DNA of 64,000 nt from positions 1 to 64,000 of the forward strand of contig DASQZT010000142.1 in assembly GCA_035638575.1 (NCBI GenBank), given 5' to 3'. The notes below the pieces were generated by a model that was not told the DNA's origin, searched no databases, and saw only the letters and a program-made list of their open reading frames with translations. How positions within the stretch are numbered: the first letter of the stretch is position 1; each line of letters begins with the position of its first letter. Below, in pieces: positions 53,201 through 61,917 of the stretch. This DNA comes from DASQZT01 sp035638575. GTDB lineage: Bacteria; Acidobacteriota; Terriglobia; Bryobacterales; Bryobacteraceae. The position numbers and the translations under genes were made by a program.

Positions 53201-54008
53201 CGCCGAGAAGCAGCAGCAGGATCGGCCTGATCTCTCTCGTGCTCACCTGGTGCAGGTTATCCACGCGGGCGGTGTATGCGGAATGCGATGCCGGCTCCCG
53301 CCTGGCAATGTCCGCGGCCACGCGCTTCACTTCCGCCGATGCCTCGGCCAGCGTCACGCCCGGCCGCAGCCTGGCGTAGCAGAACGTATTTCCCTGGTCT
53401 TCCCGGCGCGGGTCGAGCGGCAGCCAGATGTCCATCTGGCCCTCGCTGTACAGACCGGCCAGGGGCAGATTGAACCCGGGGGGCATGACTCCGGTGACGG
53501 TGTAAACGCGGCCGTTGAGCGATACGGTCTTGCCGACGATGGCGGCGTCGCCTCCCAATCGCATCCAAAGCTGGTGAGACAAGACCGCCGCCGGTTCGGT
53601 GGCGTCGCGGAACCAGTGCCCCAATATCGGGTTCACCCCCAGGCCGTTTACGAGGGGCGGCGTGACCTCGATCCCGTCCAGGTGCTGCGGCTGGCCGGGA
53701 GCGGTCAGGTTGTAGTTGGCGAACACGAACCAGCCGAACAGGTCGAAGCTGCGGGTCCGTTCCCGATACTCCAGCGCATCTTTCAAAGTCACCGACGACA
53801 TCCCGTTGGGGTCGTCGAAACTCGCGCCCAGGACCGACACGAACCGCTCGCCGCGCTCGAAAGGAATCGGCTTTAACAGCAGGGCGTTGATGACGCTATA
53901 GATCGCGGTGGCCGATCCGACGCCGATCGCCAAGGCCAGCACCACCAGGAAGGCGACCCCTTTGGCGCTCTTCCACGACTGCCAGGGCCGAGAGAGGAAC
54001 GGAACCAT
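50271..54008 (-). CDS. ADOP-type ABC permease fused to GAF and SpoIIE phosphatase domains
   Basis: A 1245-residue protein. Residues of about 1-810 are a typical ADOP/MacB permease: an N-terminal helix (FLVVLALAIGVGSATAIYSV), a MacB periplasmic domain, three FtsX helices (LLLLLGASGLLLLITCANVGG, LARARETAVRVALGAG), a second periplasmic domain and a second FtsX block (QRTVDMGTRMALGALPSDLLRLVV). Residues of about 850-1000 form a GAF-like domain. Residues of about 1025-1245 are a SpoIIE PP2C with ARSVGGDYYDLLEL, LADVAGKGVPAALIM, VFTDGVPEAL and YDDLTFVLM. I know the parts as separate proteins; the join is unusual. No ABC ATPase gene is adjacent. ATG 54008 gives the standard permease N-terminus; a GTG at 54053 is possible. 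Confidence 0.9.
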   Translation of the reverse strand: MVPFLSRPWQSWKSAKGVAFLVVLALAIGVGSATAIYSVINALLLKPIPFERGERFVSVLGASFDDPNGMSSVTLKDALEYRERTRSFDLFGWFVFANYNLTAPGQPQHLDGIEVTPPLVNGLGVNPILGHWFRDATEPAAVLSHQLWMRLGGDAAIVGKTVSLNGRVYTVTGVMPPGFNLPLAGLYSEGQMDIWLPLDPRREDQGNTFCYARLRPGVTLAEASAEVKRVAADIARREPASHSAYTARVDNLHQVSTREIRPILLLLLGASGLLLLITCANVGGLLVARSLARARETAVRVALGAGLRRLATQYLLEGLFVAALGAAGGLLVGFVVVRILIAFGREQTSRVNDISMDWRVFGFALGTALLAGVVASMAPLWQAARIQPNEVLSDGVRASAGARSRRLSRSLVVSEIALAFVLLSLSTVLVAELYRLMRVLPGFDPDHLLTFNLTVARETIPGKPGRVAYQDRLVRALEAIPGVTGAGFVNQLPLVGCCYIAAIYPEEAAPSTRPPDHVSFLPVSPGYFGAMRIPLRRGRFLEDRDTGEKPLAAVIDQATAQRSWPNRDPVGLIGHFGNPHGDPFQVLGVVGDVKNNGLDNDTVPEIYLSAAVVSVNPMKFVVRSPLPAKTLVSEVQRAIHNVNPAQPIHEIRMMSDIVRDSVSLKRAASYVMTFFALAALLMAAIGAYGVVSYSVRQRTVDMGTRMALGALPSDLLRLVVGSGMKMAAQGIAIGGVAAIAATWLLVRNFEIHVGNGGTGRLENPGALPFVVSAALVGVVAMGSSFFPAWWATLLSPMVAIRDEPGARGARTWSPLRAPSRTEAAIAADAGIVTELIEASRRAASYREALAAAAEALRGSMGAQSATLLESTSGGDFRTAAAVPEPGSACSLPRRGLLLNRLEPYGAPLPISSEDLDAWHRWASEFEPRHVPEIEMLQKAGARLAVPLRTNKEVLGVLLLGAPARGGQYGQSEKRMLRVSADQFALLLENARLTERVLEQEKLRRDLALAAEVQRRLLARQSLENAALSLAALSIPARSVGGDYYDLLELGGDRTGIALADVAGKGVPAALIMSGVQATLRVLSAEPAIPLSLLVSKMNHFLYGSTGSSSYATFFYAQIDQRGRNLRYVNAGHNPPYVLRVDGASMAIEELSVGGTVIGMFPQARYEEGSVDLRPGDVLMVFTDGVPEALNPHEEEFGEERLKCVLRQVVSLPVEEMVSRISQELENWIQDAAQYDDLTFVLMKVR

Positions 54009-54152
54009 GAAGACCAATCGTACACCCGGTGTGCGGCGGTGCGGGCGCAACACGGCTGCCGGGCCCCGCCTGAGGCCAAGCCGAATCGCTCCTCGCGGCG
54101 AGGGATGGCGCGGGCGTCATTTGTGATATTCAGCCGTTGTGCGAAATATCTG

Positions 54153-54184
54153 TTGACAAATATTAAGCCTCATGGCTTAATATT
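54153..54184 (+). promoter_or_regulatory. Promoter/operator of the arsR-like gene
   Basis: A consensus -35 TTGACA (54153-54158) is followed by the perfect inverted repeat AATATTAAGCC-TCAT-GGCTTAATATT (54159-54184). The -10 lies in the right arm (CTTAAT at 54176-54181, 17-bp spacing, or TAATAT at 54178-54183). The ATG is at 54190, so the transcript probably starts at or next to the start codon. Repressor binding would cover the promoter. Confidence 0.75.
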
Positions 54185-54189
54185 CCGGT

Positions 54190-54498
54190 ATGGCGGGCCG
54201 GGATCCGAGGGCGCGGGTCGACGCATATGAATCGGTGTTTGCCGCGTTGGCGCACGCCGCCAGGCGGCGCGTGCTGCTGACCATTTATTTCAACGGCGGC
54301 TCCATGACGGCCGGCGAAATCGCCGCCATCTTCGAGCACGCCTGGCAAACCACCACGCGGCACCTCCAGGTCCTCGAGGCGGCGGGCCTGCTCACTCACG
54401 AGAGGCAGGGCCGGATGCGGATTTACCGGATTCAGCGAAAACGGCTCGAACTGGTGAGAGACTGGCTCGCTCACTTTTCCCGAAACGGCAAGCACTGA
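54190..54498 (+). CDS. ArsR-family winged-helix repressor
   Basis: A 102-residue protein with the ArsR fold: YESVFAALAHAARRRVLLTIYF, then GSMTAGEIAAIFEHAWQTTTRHLQVLEAAGLL (recognition helix), then RMRIYRIQRKRL. The metal-binding Cys pair of ArsR/SmtB (CVC) is absent, so a non-metal signal is likely. It sits 12 bp before the VOC gene and probably regulates both. Confidence 0.88.
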   Translation: MAGRDPRARVDAYESVFAALAHAARRRVLLTIYFNGGSMTAGEIAAIFEHAWQTTTRHLQVLEAAGLLTHERQGRMRIYRIQRKRLELVRDWLAHFSRNGKH

Positions 54499-54510
54499 GG
54501 TGAAATAACC

Positions 54511-54963
54511 ATGTCAGCGAAACGAAACGATAAAGAGAATAAGCCGAAGGCGGCGCGGCGCACCGCACCGGACGACGTTCCGCAATTCTTCAGGCTCAAC
54601 ATCGAAGTCGGCGATCTCCAGTCGGCGATCTCGTTCTATACGAAGCTGCTCGGCGTCGAGGGACGCAAGCAGGCCGGTTCGCGGTGTTACTTCGAGTGTG
54701 GCCCCGTGACCCTGCAAGTGCTCGACGTGTCGGCGGCGGGTCAGCCCCACCCCGCGGCAAAGGCGCTTTACTTCACGGTAAACGACCTGGAGGCGATCTA
54801 CGAGAGAGCCAGGGATCTCGAGTGTTTCTCGCGGGAGGAAGTCCATGGCGCTCCGGGCGGCGGCATCGAGGTTCGCCCCTGGGGCGAGCGGTCCTTCTAT
54901 GCGGAGGACCCGTGGAAGAACCCGCTGTGCTTTGTCGAGGAAGGAACAGTTTATACGGGTTGA
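54511..54963 (+). CDS. VOC-superfamily (glyoxalase/bleomycin-resistance fold) protein
   Basis: A 150-residue protein with one VOC unit: FRLNIEVGDLQSAISFYTKLLGVEG, YFECGPVTLQVLDV, ALYFTVNDLEAIYERARDL and ERSFYAEDPWKNPLCFVEEGT. VOC proteins bind a metal and act on small electrophiles or sequester drugs; the substrate is not predictable. A lysine-rich leader (NDKENKPKAARR) precedes the domain. GAGGTG provides a ribosome-binding site. Confidence 0.85.
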   Translation: MSAKRNDKENKPKAARRTAPDDVPQFFRLNIEVGDLQSAISFYTKLLGVEGRKQAGSRCYFECGPVTLQVLDVSAAGQPHPAAKALYFTVNDLEAIYERARDLECFSREEVHGAPGGGIEVRPWGERSFYAEDPWKNPLCFVEEGTVYTG

Positions 54964-54978
54964 CCAGGCCGGCCGGGC

Positions 54979-55488
54979 CTACGCGAACTCGATCCGCGCG
55001 ATCACCATCTGCGGCATCGCCTGGTTCCAGCTCTCCGGAACGCTGTCGAACGCCAGCCGGAAGGTCTTCGTCTCGCCGGGCGCCAGCTTGCCCATCTTCT
55101 TGTTCACGATCGCCACGCGCTCGCGCAGCACGAGTTGGCCGTAGGGATCGTAGAACACGCAGTTGATCTCCACCACGTCCAGCACCCGGTCACCCGTATT
55201 CCGGATGTTGCCGGTGATCTCCACCACCGATTGCTTCAGATAGCTTTCGTGCGCCTCCATCTTCGGGCTCTCGGGGGTCTGGCCGTCCGCGGCGACGAAC
55301 TTCAGAAACTTCGCGTATTCCTTGGCCGCCCCGGTCAACGGCGGAAGCGGCGCGGGCGGCCTCTTGGAAGCGAGTTCCAGGTACAGGAAAGCGGCCAGGC
55401 CAGCCATCACCGCGACTCCGATCACCAACGCGACCGGCGGTATGGAGACCTGCTTCTTCGTGGGCGTTGCCCTGTCATTTGCCACCAA
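54979..55488 (-). CDS. Membrane-anchored FxLYD-like protein
   Basis: A 169-residue protein with a single N-terminal helix (PPVALVIGVAVMAGLAAFLYLEL) and an extracytoplasmic beta domain: SVVEITGNIRNTGDRVLDVVEINCVFYDPYGQL, KLAPGETKTFRLAFD in pieces. The 'GNIRNTGD...V..N..FYD..G..V' pattern is that of FxLYD/DUF2393-like domains. It overlaps tldE by 14 bp and is the last gene of the tldDE transcript. Role unknown. Confidence 0.7.
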   Translation of the reverse strand: MVANDRATPTKKQVSIPPVALVIGVAVMAGLAAFLYLELASKRPPAPLPPLTGAAKEYAKFLKFVAADGQTPESPKMEAHESYLKQSVVEITGNIRNTGDRVLDVVEINCVFYDPYGQLVLRERVAIVNKKMGKLAPGETKTFRLAFDSVPESWNQAMPQMVIARIEFA

Positions 55489-56823
55489 CGGTCATCTCTC
55501 CGATCTTCAACGTGGGGGCCGCCACCGACCCGCGGAATTCCAGGTCCGAGCCGATGGTCTCCAGGCCCAGCAGCATGTCTTTCAAATTGCCGGCAATCGT
55601 CACTTCGGAAACCGCGAATGCCAACTCACCATTGCGAATCCAGAGCCCGGCCGCTCCGCGCGAGTAGTCGCCCGTCACCACGTTGACGCCAAAGCCCAGC
55701 AATTCGGTTACATAAAACCCGTTGGGAATGGCCGCGATTATCTGCTCCGCCGTTTGGACGCCTTTTTCGACGTAAAAGTTCCCGTGCCCGATTCCCGCGT
55801 TGCCCGTGAGGCCGCGCGAAGCGTTGCCCGTGGTCTTCATTCCCAGCTTGCGCGCCGCGTAGGTATTTAACAGGTAGCTCTTCAGAACCCCGTGGTCGAT
55901 CACCACGGTTCGCCGCGAAGCCACGCCCTCGTCGTCGAAAGGGGAAGTGCCGAACAGGCCCGGGATGGTGCCGTCGTCGACCAGGGTGAGGTCGTCGCTC
56001 GCGACCTTTTCGCCCAGCTTGCCGGCCAGGAAAGACTCGTGCCGATAGACGGACATGCCGTGTACGGCCTCGAAGATGCTCTCCAGCAGCGTGCGCGCCG
56101 TTCGCGGCTCGAACACCACCGGCGCCTTCTGGGTGTTCGCCTTCACCGCGTTCAGGCGCCGCAGGGCGCGGCCCGCCGCCGTCCGGCCCACGTCTTCCGG
56201 CGATTCCAGCCCGCCGAAGCCACGCGCCATGGTGTACCAGTAGTCGCGCTCCATCGATTCGCCGTCGCGCGCCACCGGCACCGTGCTCAGCGAGCAATAG
56301 CTCGATCGGTACTCGCCCGAGAATCCGCGCGAGTTGGCGAAAATGTGCCGGCCCACGTGGTTGTCGAAGGAGGCGCCTTCGGAGTTGGTAATGCGCGGAT
56401 CGGCCGAAAACGCAGCCGCTTCGGCGCGCTTGGCCAGGTCGATCTTGAAGGGCGTCTCCAGCGCCTCGACATCCGCCGAGTACAGCCCGAGGTCGCCCGT
56501 GAGGCTGCCGAATTCGCCCTCCTCGGGCAGGCCCGCATGCGGGTCTTCGGTCGTAATATCGGCCAGCTCGATGGCGGCCTTGACCAGTTGCTCGATGCCT
56601 TCCCGCGAAAGATCCGAAGTGTAGGACGCGCCGGTGTTCTTCCCGATCAGGATGCGCAGTCCGGCCGCCCGCGAGCCGGCCTCTTTCAGTTGTTCGATCT
56701 CGCGCATCCGCACGTTGGCGGTGAACTCGTCGCCCTCGGCGATGGTGCACTCGGCGTCGCTGGCGCCGCCCGCCAGCGCGCGCGCTACGACGTCCTGCGC
56801 GAGTTCCGGCAAATGGTTCTGGC

Positions 56824-56827
<4 letters not shown>
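55475..56827 (-). CDS. pmbA: TldE/PmbA family metalloprotease subunit
   Basis: A 450-residue protein of the PmbA/TldE family: GLRILIGKNTGASYTSDLSREG, DPRITNSEGASFDN, PVVFEPRTARTLLESIFEAVHG, TLVDDGTIPGLFGTSPFDDEG and YSRGAAGLWIRNGELAFAV. It lacks the HExxxH metal site, as expected for the non-catalytic partner of TldD. The heterodimer processes peptides such as microcin precursors. The TTG at 56827 overlaps the tldD stop (TTGA) and follows GGAGGAA; the longer frame lies in tldD. Confidence 0.93.
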
Positions 56828-58254
<1,427 letters not shown>

Positions 58255-58290
58255 GATTTCAGGCTAACATGCGCCATTCCGGCGCATCCG

Positions 58291-58422
58291 CTACGAGCTG
58301 GTGTGATCCTGCTCCGCGGTCAGCACGCCGTACAACCACGCCTTGGCCCTTTTCCAATCGCGCTTGACCCGCACGGGCGTGATTGCCAGGACCTCGGCCG
58401 TTTCTTCAAGCCGCTGGTGCCT
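58291..58422 (-). pseudogene. C-terminal remnant of an ECF-like sigma factor
   Basis: The minus strand encodes RHQRLEETAEVLAITPVRVKRDWKRAKAWLYGVL to a stop at 58291. This matches region 4.2 of acidobacterial ECF-like sigma factors (..EETAEVLGIS..TVKREW..ARAWL...). Region 2 and the start are absent; upstream codons are unrelated. It is a fragment, not a functional sigma factor. Confidence 0.6.
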
Positions 58423-58625
58423 AGCGGGGATACGATCCGATACGGTCCGAATTGCCGCCGTCTCCGTGGCCGCCGTGTAACGCATCGCGGGCGTCTCGAG
58501 GAAACTCCCGGCTTCGGAATGCCTGCCGCTCCTCCGGCTCACGCTCCAGAGCCCCCGCAGCATCGTCGCCATATCCATGGAAAGTATGGAACTCGGCGCG
58601 CCGCCAAAGCTATCCTGCCAAGCGG

Positions 58626-59720
58626 ATGACCATCTTCCTCAGCCTCGTGGTTGCCGTCTACATTCATTTCAGCCTCCACTTCCTGAATCGGGCGGCCGAT
58701 GCGGCCGGCTTCCCGAAGCCATCCTTTGTTGCCCTCCAGGGGCTCCTGGCGATCGCCATCCTGGCGCTTGTGACGTCGCACGAGGCCGGACACTGGATTG
58801 CCGGCCGCGCCGTGGGCTGGCGCTGCCTTCGCCTCCGGATGGGGCCGCTGGCGCTGGTTCGGTCCGGCCACGGCTGGAAGCTCCGATGGACCCGGTGGGA
58901 GGTCGCCGGCGCGGTGGCGTTCTCTCCCTCCGGCCTGGAAGGATACCGCAAGGCGGACGCCATCTTCACCGCGGGCGGACCGCTGGCGTCGATCGTGTTC
59001 CCGCTGCTCTGCGCCGGAATCGCCTGGCAGGCCAGAAGCGCGGCGATGTTCTGGCTGTTTGGGACCCTGGCGCAGTGGTCGGTGATGGGAGCGCTCTCGC
59101 TGGTCCCCATGGGGAAAGGCCTGCTGAGGAGCGACGGCTATTGGTTGTGGGGCTTGATGCGCGGCGGGTATGAGGCCGACCGCCGGCTGCGCTACATGCT
59201 CGTCAACATGTCCCACGGCACTCCCCTGCGCCCGCGAGACTGGCCGTGGGAGGCCATGCGCCCGGTGATCGACGCCGGCTCCTCCTGCCGCGACCGCCAC
59301 GAATGTTATCTGGCGTATAAGTACCTTCTGGACTCGGGTCAAACGGAAGCGGCGCTTCCCTGGCTGGCCCGGCTGCTCGAAAAATGGCGCAAGGCCGATC
59401 CGCCCGAATACGCCCTCGAAGCCGCCTTCTACCTGAGCGTCCACGCCCCCGACCCGGATCTGGCCGCGAAATGGCTGGCCGCCGCCGGCAAGGACACCGA
59501 GCCCTGGGTCCGCCTTCGCGCGCAGTCGGCCGTGGCATGGGCCTCGGGCCGCCAGGACGAAGCGCGGCATCTGGCTGACCGCGCTTTGGCCCAACTTCGC
59601 CGGGCGGCGCCCTGCGGGGCCGTCGAATACGAAAAGGCCCGCCTCGACGGAGTGGAAGCAGCCCGCCGTCAGGCTTCCCCGCCGGAGGTCTCCTGCCTGC
59701 CGGTTGGCGCCGGATTGTAG
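58626..59720 (+). CDS. M50-like (site-2 protease family) membrane metallopeptidase
   Basis: A 364-residue protein. The zinc motif HEAGH (residues 52-56) lies in the second hydrophobic segment (LLAIAILALVTSHEAGHWIAGRAVG). Further helices follow (GGPLASIVFPLLCAGIAW, MFWLFGTLAQWSVMGALSLVP), with GGPLAS resembling the S2P NxPxxD region position. The last 150 residues are soluble and helical, reminiscent of TPR-like repeats (CYLAYKYLLDSGQTEAALPWLARLL). It may cut membrane-bound regulators; the following ECF operon is a tempting but unproven target. Confidence 0.7.
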   Translation: MTIFLSLVVAVYIHFSLHFLNRAADAAGFPKPSFVALQGLLAIAILALVTSHEAGHWIAGRAVGWRCLRLRMGPLALVRSGHGWKLRWTRWEVAGAVAFSPSGLEGYRKADAIFTAGGPLASIVFPLLCAGIAWQARSAAMFWLFGTLAQWSVMGALSLVPMGKGLLRSDGYWLWGLMRGGYEADRRLRYMLVNMSHGTPLRPRDWPWEAMRPVIDAGSSCRDRHECYLAYKYLLDSGQTEAALPWLARLLEKWRKADPPEYALEAAFYLSVHAPDPDLAAKWLAAAGKDTEPWVRLRAQSAVAWASGRQDEARHLADRALAQLRRAAPCGAVEYEKARLDGVEAARRQASPPEVSCLPVGAGL

Positions 59721-59777
59721 CCGTTTTCGGGCACTCGCCGCGTAACCGTAGTTAAATCCATCGCTGCCCCGATAACC

Positions 59778-59800
59778 CCCTGTCCGCAGGGCCCCCTTTT
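59778..59800 (+). terminator. Weak terminator-like hairpin
   Basis: CCCTG-TCCG-CAGGG is followed by CCCCCTTTT. The short stem and four T make it a weak candidate for ending the M50 transcript. Confidence 0.3.
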
Positions 59801-59897
59801 GCGTTTCCTTGCAAAGCTTTGTAACCTGTCTACGTGGCGGTACGCCTATCCATTCGAAGTCGTAGGGTCTTTCGGGTGCCGTCACCTCTGGGGCGGC

Positions 59898-60476
59898 ATG
59901 CTTGTTGATTTTCAGTTGATTGAGCGCGCGCAGAAGGGCGATAGCGCGGCTTTCAACGAGATCGTGCTGGTTTACCGAAAGAGAATCCTGGGGACGATCA
60001 CCCGTTTGATCGCCCGTCCGGAGGATGTCGAGGATGTCGCACAGGAGGTTTTCGTGCGACTGTATTTTTCGCTCGACCAGCTCAGGGCGGCGGAGGTCTT
60101 TGAACCTTGGCTGCATCGCCTGACGACCAACGCGGCTTATGATTATCTTCGTAAGCAGCGGAGGCGCCAGGAATTCCGCATGTCCGACCTGTCCGAACAG
60201 CAGGTAGTGATGGCCGATGCCATGGCGGGCGGCAAGGTGGAACACGATCAGCTGCATAACAAGAAGATCCGGGAAGCTGTGGATTCGCTCCTCGGAGCGG
60301 TCTCCGAGGCCGATCGGGTCCTGTTGCTGCAAAAAGAAGTGGAAGGGCTTTCGCTGAAAGAGCTTGAAAAGATTTACAAGGTAAACGAAAATGCTCTTAA
60401 GGTCCGCTTATTCAGGGCACGACAGCGAGTATTGAAGGCTTTTGGGGAAAGAGAGAAAAGGGAGGGACCCGGGTAA
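59898..60476 (+). CDS. ECF-type RNA polymerase sigma factor
   Basis: A 192-residue sigma factor from ATG 59898 (MLVDFQLIERAQKGDSAAFNEIVLVY). Region 2 includes ARPEDVEDVAQEVFVRLY and PWLHRLTTNAAYDYLRKQRRR; region 4 includes VEGLSLKELEKIYKVNENALKVRLFRARQRV. It directs RNA polymerase to a stress or envelope regulon. The frame extends 33 codons upstream without motif; in that leader TTGTAACC near 59818-59825 resembles an ECF-type -35, hinting at autoregulation. Two membrane or periplasmic proteins follow in the same operon. Confidence 0.92.
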   Translation: MLVDFQLIERAQKGDSAAFNEIVLVYRKRILGTITRLIARPEDVEDVAQEVFVRLYFSLDQLRAAEVFEPWLHRLTTNAAYDYLRKQRRRQEFRMSDLSEQQVVMADAMAGGKVEHDQLHNKKIREAVDSLLGAVSEADRVLLLQKEVEGLSLKELEKIYKVNENALKVRLFRARQRVLKAFGEREKREGPG

Positions 60477-60496
60477 TTCTGGGTAGTAGAGGAGTT

Positions 60497-60841
60497 ATGA
60501 ATTCGAACCGTGGCAATGGTGAAGAGAGGCTGGACGCGCTGTTCCGGGCATACCGAGATGCTTGCCCGGACCCGGAGCCCAGCGCCAATTTCATGCCGAA
60601 TGTCTGGGCGCGAATCGAATCGCGCCAGAACTTTACCTTTTCCTTCCGGCGCATGGCCAACGCCCTGGTGACGGCGGCTGTGGCCCTCTCCATCGCCCTG
60701 AGCGTTTACATGGCGATCCCTCACTCCAACCCCAACTACTACTCGCAGAGTTACATCGAAGCTCTGGCGGAGGCCAATCCACTCGAGGCTCCGGATTCCG
60801 TTGGCCCGGTGCACCTGGAACTGACCGACCCGGGCCGGTGA
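60497..60841 (+). CDS. Small membrane protein, probable anti-sigma factor
   Basis: A 114-residue protein: a soluble N-terminal part (ERLDALFRAYRDACPDPEPSANFMPNVWARI), one helix (ALVTAAVALSIALSVYMAI) and a short outer tail. Size, single span and position 20 bp after the sigma gene fit a simple anti-sigma factor, though the ZAS zinc motif is absent. GAGGAG precedes the ATG. Confidence 0.65.
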   Translation: MNSNRGNGEERLDALFRAYRDACPDPEPSANFMPNVWARIESRQNFTFSFRRMANALVTAAVALSIALSVYMAIPHSNPNYYSQSYIEALAEANPLEAPDSVGPVHLELTDPGR

Positions 60842-60848
60842 CCGACCC

Positions 60849-61310
60849 ATGCTGAAGTCCAAACTGTCCGCATTCCTATCGCTGCTACTGGTGTTTTTCA
60901 GTGGCGCGGTGCTGGGGGCGTTCACCCACCGGTTGTACATGGTGAAAGTGGTGTCGAGCAATAGTGGCGGCCCTACCACGGCCAGGGGACGGCCGGATCC
61001 CGAGGAGATTCGCAAGCATGTCGTCGAGGAGATGCGCGGCATCGCCAAACTCGACGACCAGCAGGTGGTCAAGCTGAACCAGATCTACGATCACACCCGG
61101 GAGCAGTCCGACCAGGTGCGGAAGCAGGCCAATGCCGGAATGCGGGCGGTCTGGGATAATCAGACCGAGCAAATCCGGGCCATCCTGCGTCCCGATCAGC
61201 TCGCGCTCTTCAATGCGTGGCATGAGAGGCGCGAGCAGGAACGCAAGATGCACCGCAAGGAAGGCCCGCCACCTCCTGGCGAACATCGGCCGCCGGACGA
61301 GCACCGATAG
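60849..61310 (+). CDS. Periplasmic CpxP/Spy-like (heavy-metal-resistance type) protein
   Basis: A 153-residue protein with a signal anchor (FLSLLLVFFSGAVLGAF) and a helical body: RKHVVEEMRGIAKLDDQQVVKLNQIYDHTREQ in pieces, then RAILRPDQLALFNAWHERREQER. The 'L...Q...L..I' helices followed by 'ILRPDQ...' are typical of the Spy/CpxP/CnrX fold that senses metal or misfolded protein. The tail is rich in His and Pro (GEHRPPDEHR), possibly binding metal. It completes the sigma / anti-sigma-like / sensor operon. Confidence 0.75.
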   Translation: MLKSKLSAFLSLLLVFFSGAVLGAFTHRLYMVKVVSSNSGGPTTARGRPDPEEIRKHVVEEMRGIAKLDDQQVVKLNQIYDHTREQSDQVRKQANAGMRAVWDNQTEQIRAILRPDQLALFNAWHERREQERKMHRKEGPPPPGEHRPPDEHR

Positions 61311-61398
61311 GCCGATTCGGCGGTAGCCCTGCACGGCGCGCCTCCGCGCCTTGTTTTCAGTTGTTTAGGATACTCTCTGGGGCAATCCTGCCCAAAAC

Positions 61399-61632
61399 CT
61401 ACGCCACCGGCTGTTTCTTCGCCTCGCCGCGCGTCGCCTTGTATTTCTTCTCGAACTTGTCGATGCGGCCGGCGGTGTCCATCAGCTTCTGACGGCCGGT
61501 GAAGAACGGGTGGCAAGAGGAGCAGATTTCCACGCGGATATCGCCCTTGTGGGTGGAGCGAGTCTTGAAGGTGTGGCCGCAAGCGCAGGTAACGTTGACT
61601 TCGTTGTAAGCGGGGTGAATTCCTGCCTTCAT
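61399..61632 (-). CDS. rpmE: 50S ribosomal protein L31 (zinc-binding form)
   Basis: A 77-residue protein: MKAGIHPAYNEVNVTCACGHTFKTRST followed by EICSSCHPFFTGRQKLMDTAGRIDKFEKKY in pieces. The CxC and CxxC pairs show the zinc-binding (C+) form. ATG 61632 is preceded by GAAAGGAATCCCC. It is led by an untranslated region of about 250 nt with a hairpin, a short ORF and a strong Shine-Dalgarno sequence, pointing to regulated expression. Confidence 0.95.
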   Translation of the reverse strand: MKAGIHPAYNEVNVTCACGHTFKTRSTHKGDIRVEICSSCHPFFTGRQKLMDTAGRIDKFEKKYKATRGEAKKQPVA

Positions 61633-61679
61633 TGCTGTGGGGATTCCTTTCGAGATTTCCAGTATATCAAAAATACGAA

Positions 61680-61709
61680 CCCCCGTGAATTCCCAGGAAT
61701 CCACGGGGG
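61680..61709 (-). terminator. Terminator- or attenuator-like hairpin before rpmE
   Basis: CCCCCGTGAATTCC and GGAATCCACGGGGG form a 14-bp stem with one mismatched position and a 2-nt loop. Read on the minus strand it is followed by GTTCGTATTTTT, a U-run offset by several bases. It lies 48 bp before the rpmE ATG, so it could terminate the leader or control read-through. Confidence 0.55.
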
Positions 61710-61816
61710 CGGTAGCCTAAGAATGAAACCTGAGGCTTAGCTGACGCTCGAGGCAGCCGGTCCACAGGAACGTGAGCCCGGTACTGGACGGGCTCGACTA
61801 CATTAGAGGCTCAACT

Positions 61817-61858
61817 TCAACAGTCGGCCACCTCTCGCGGTCGTTTGCTACTTTCCAT
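61817..61858 (-). CDS. 13-residue leader ORF with near-perfect Shine-Dalgarno sequence
   Basis: ATG 61858 to TGA 61817 encodes MESSKRPREVADC. AAGGAGG (61871-61877) sits 12 nt upstream within AAAAGGAGGTGGTCC, which is complementary to almost the whole 16S rRNA 3' end (...GGATCACCTCCTTT, one mismatch). Whether this peptide is made, or the element binds ribosomes without translation, cannot be told here. Confidence 0.4.
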   Translation of the reverse strand: MESSKRPREVADC

Positions 61859-61917
61859 GTTGCTGGACCACCTCCTTTTCCAGTGATGTTTCGATCCTCT
61901 CACGAAGGGGGCGGATT

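Larger units (their letters stand above)
61670..61888 (-). ncRNA. Structured leader or small RNA upstream of rpmE
   Basis: From a promoter near 61890 the minus-strand RNA contains: a strong Shine-Dalgarno sequence and a 13-codon ORF; GGTCCA near 61866-61871 complementary to TGGACC further down; hairpin GAGCCCG-CGGGCTC; pairing CTAAG with CTTAG; and a final long hairpin (61680-61709) followed by a U-rich run. No ORF longer than 20 codons fits. It may be an L31 leader or a separate small RNA. Rfam's acidobacterial motifs (Acido-1, Acido-Lenti-1) and L31 leaders would be the first comparisons. Confidence 0.5.

Noticed and set aside
61862..61879. Plus-strand sequence resembling the 3' end of 16S rRNA
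   Set aside because: No other rRNA sequence is adjacent; it is explained by the minus-strand Shine-Dalgarno element of the rpmE leader.
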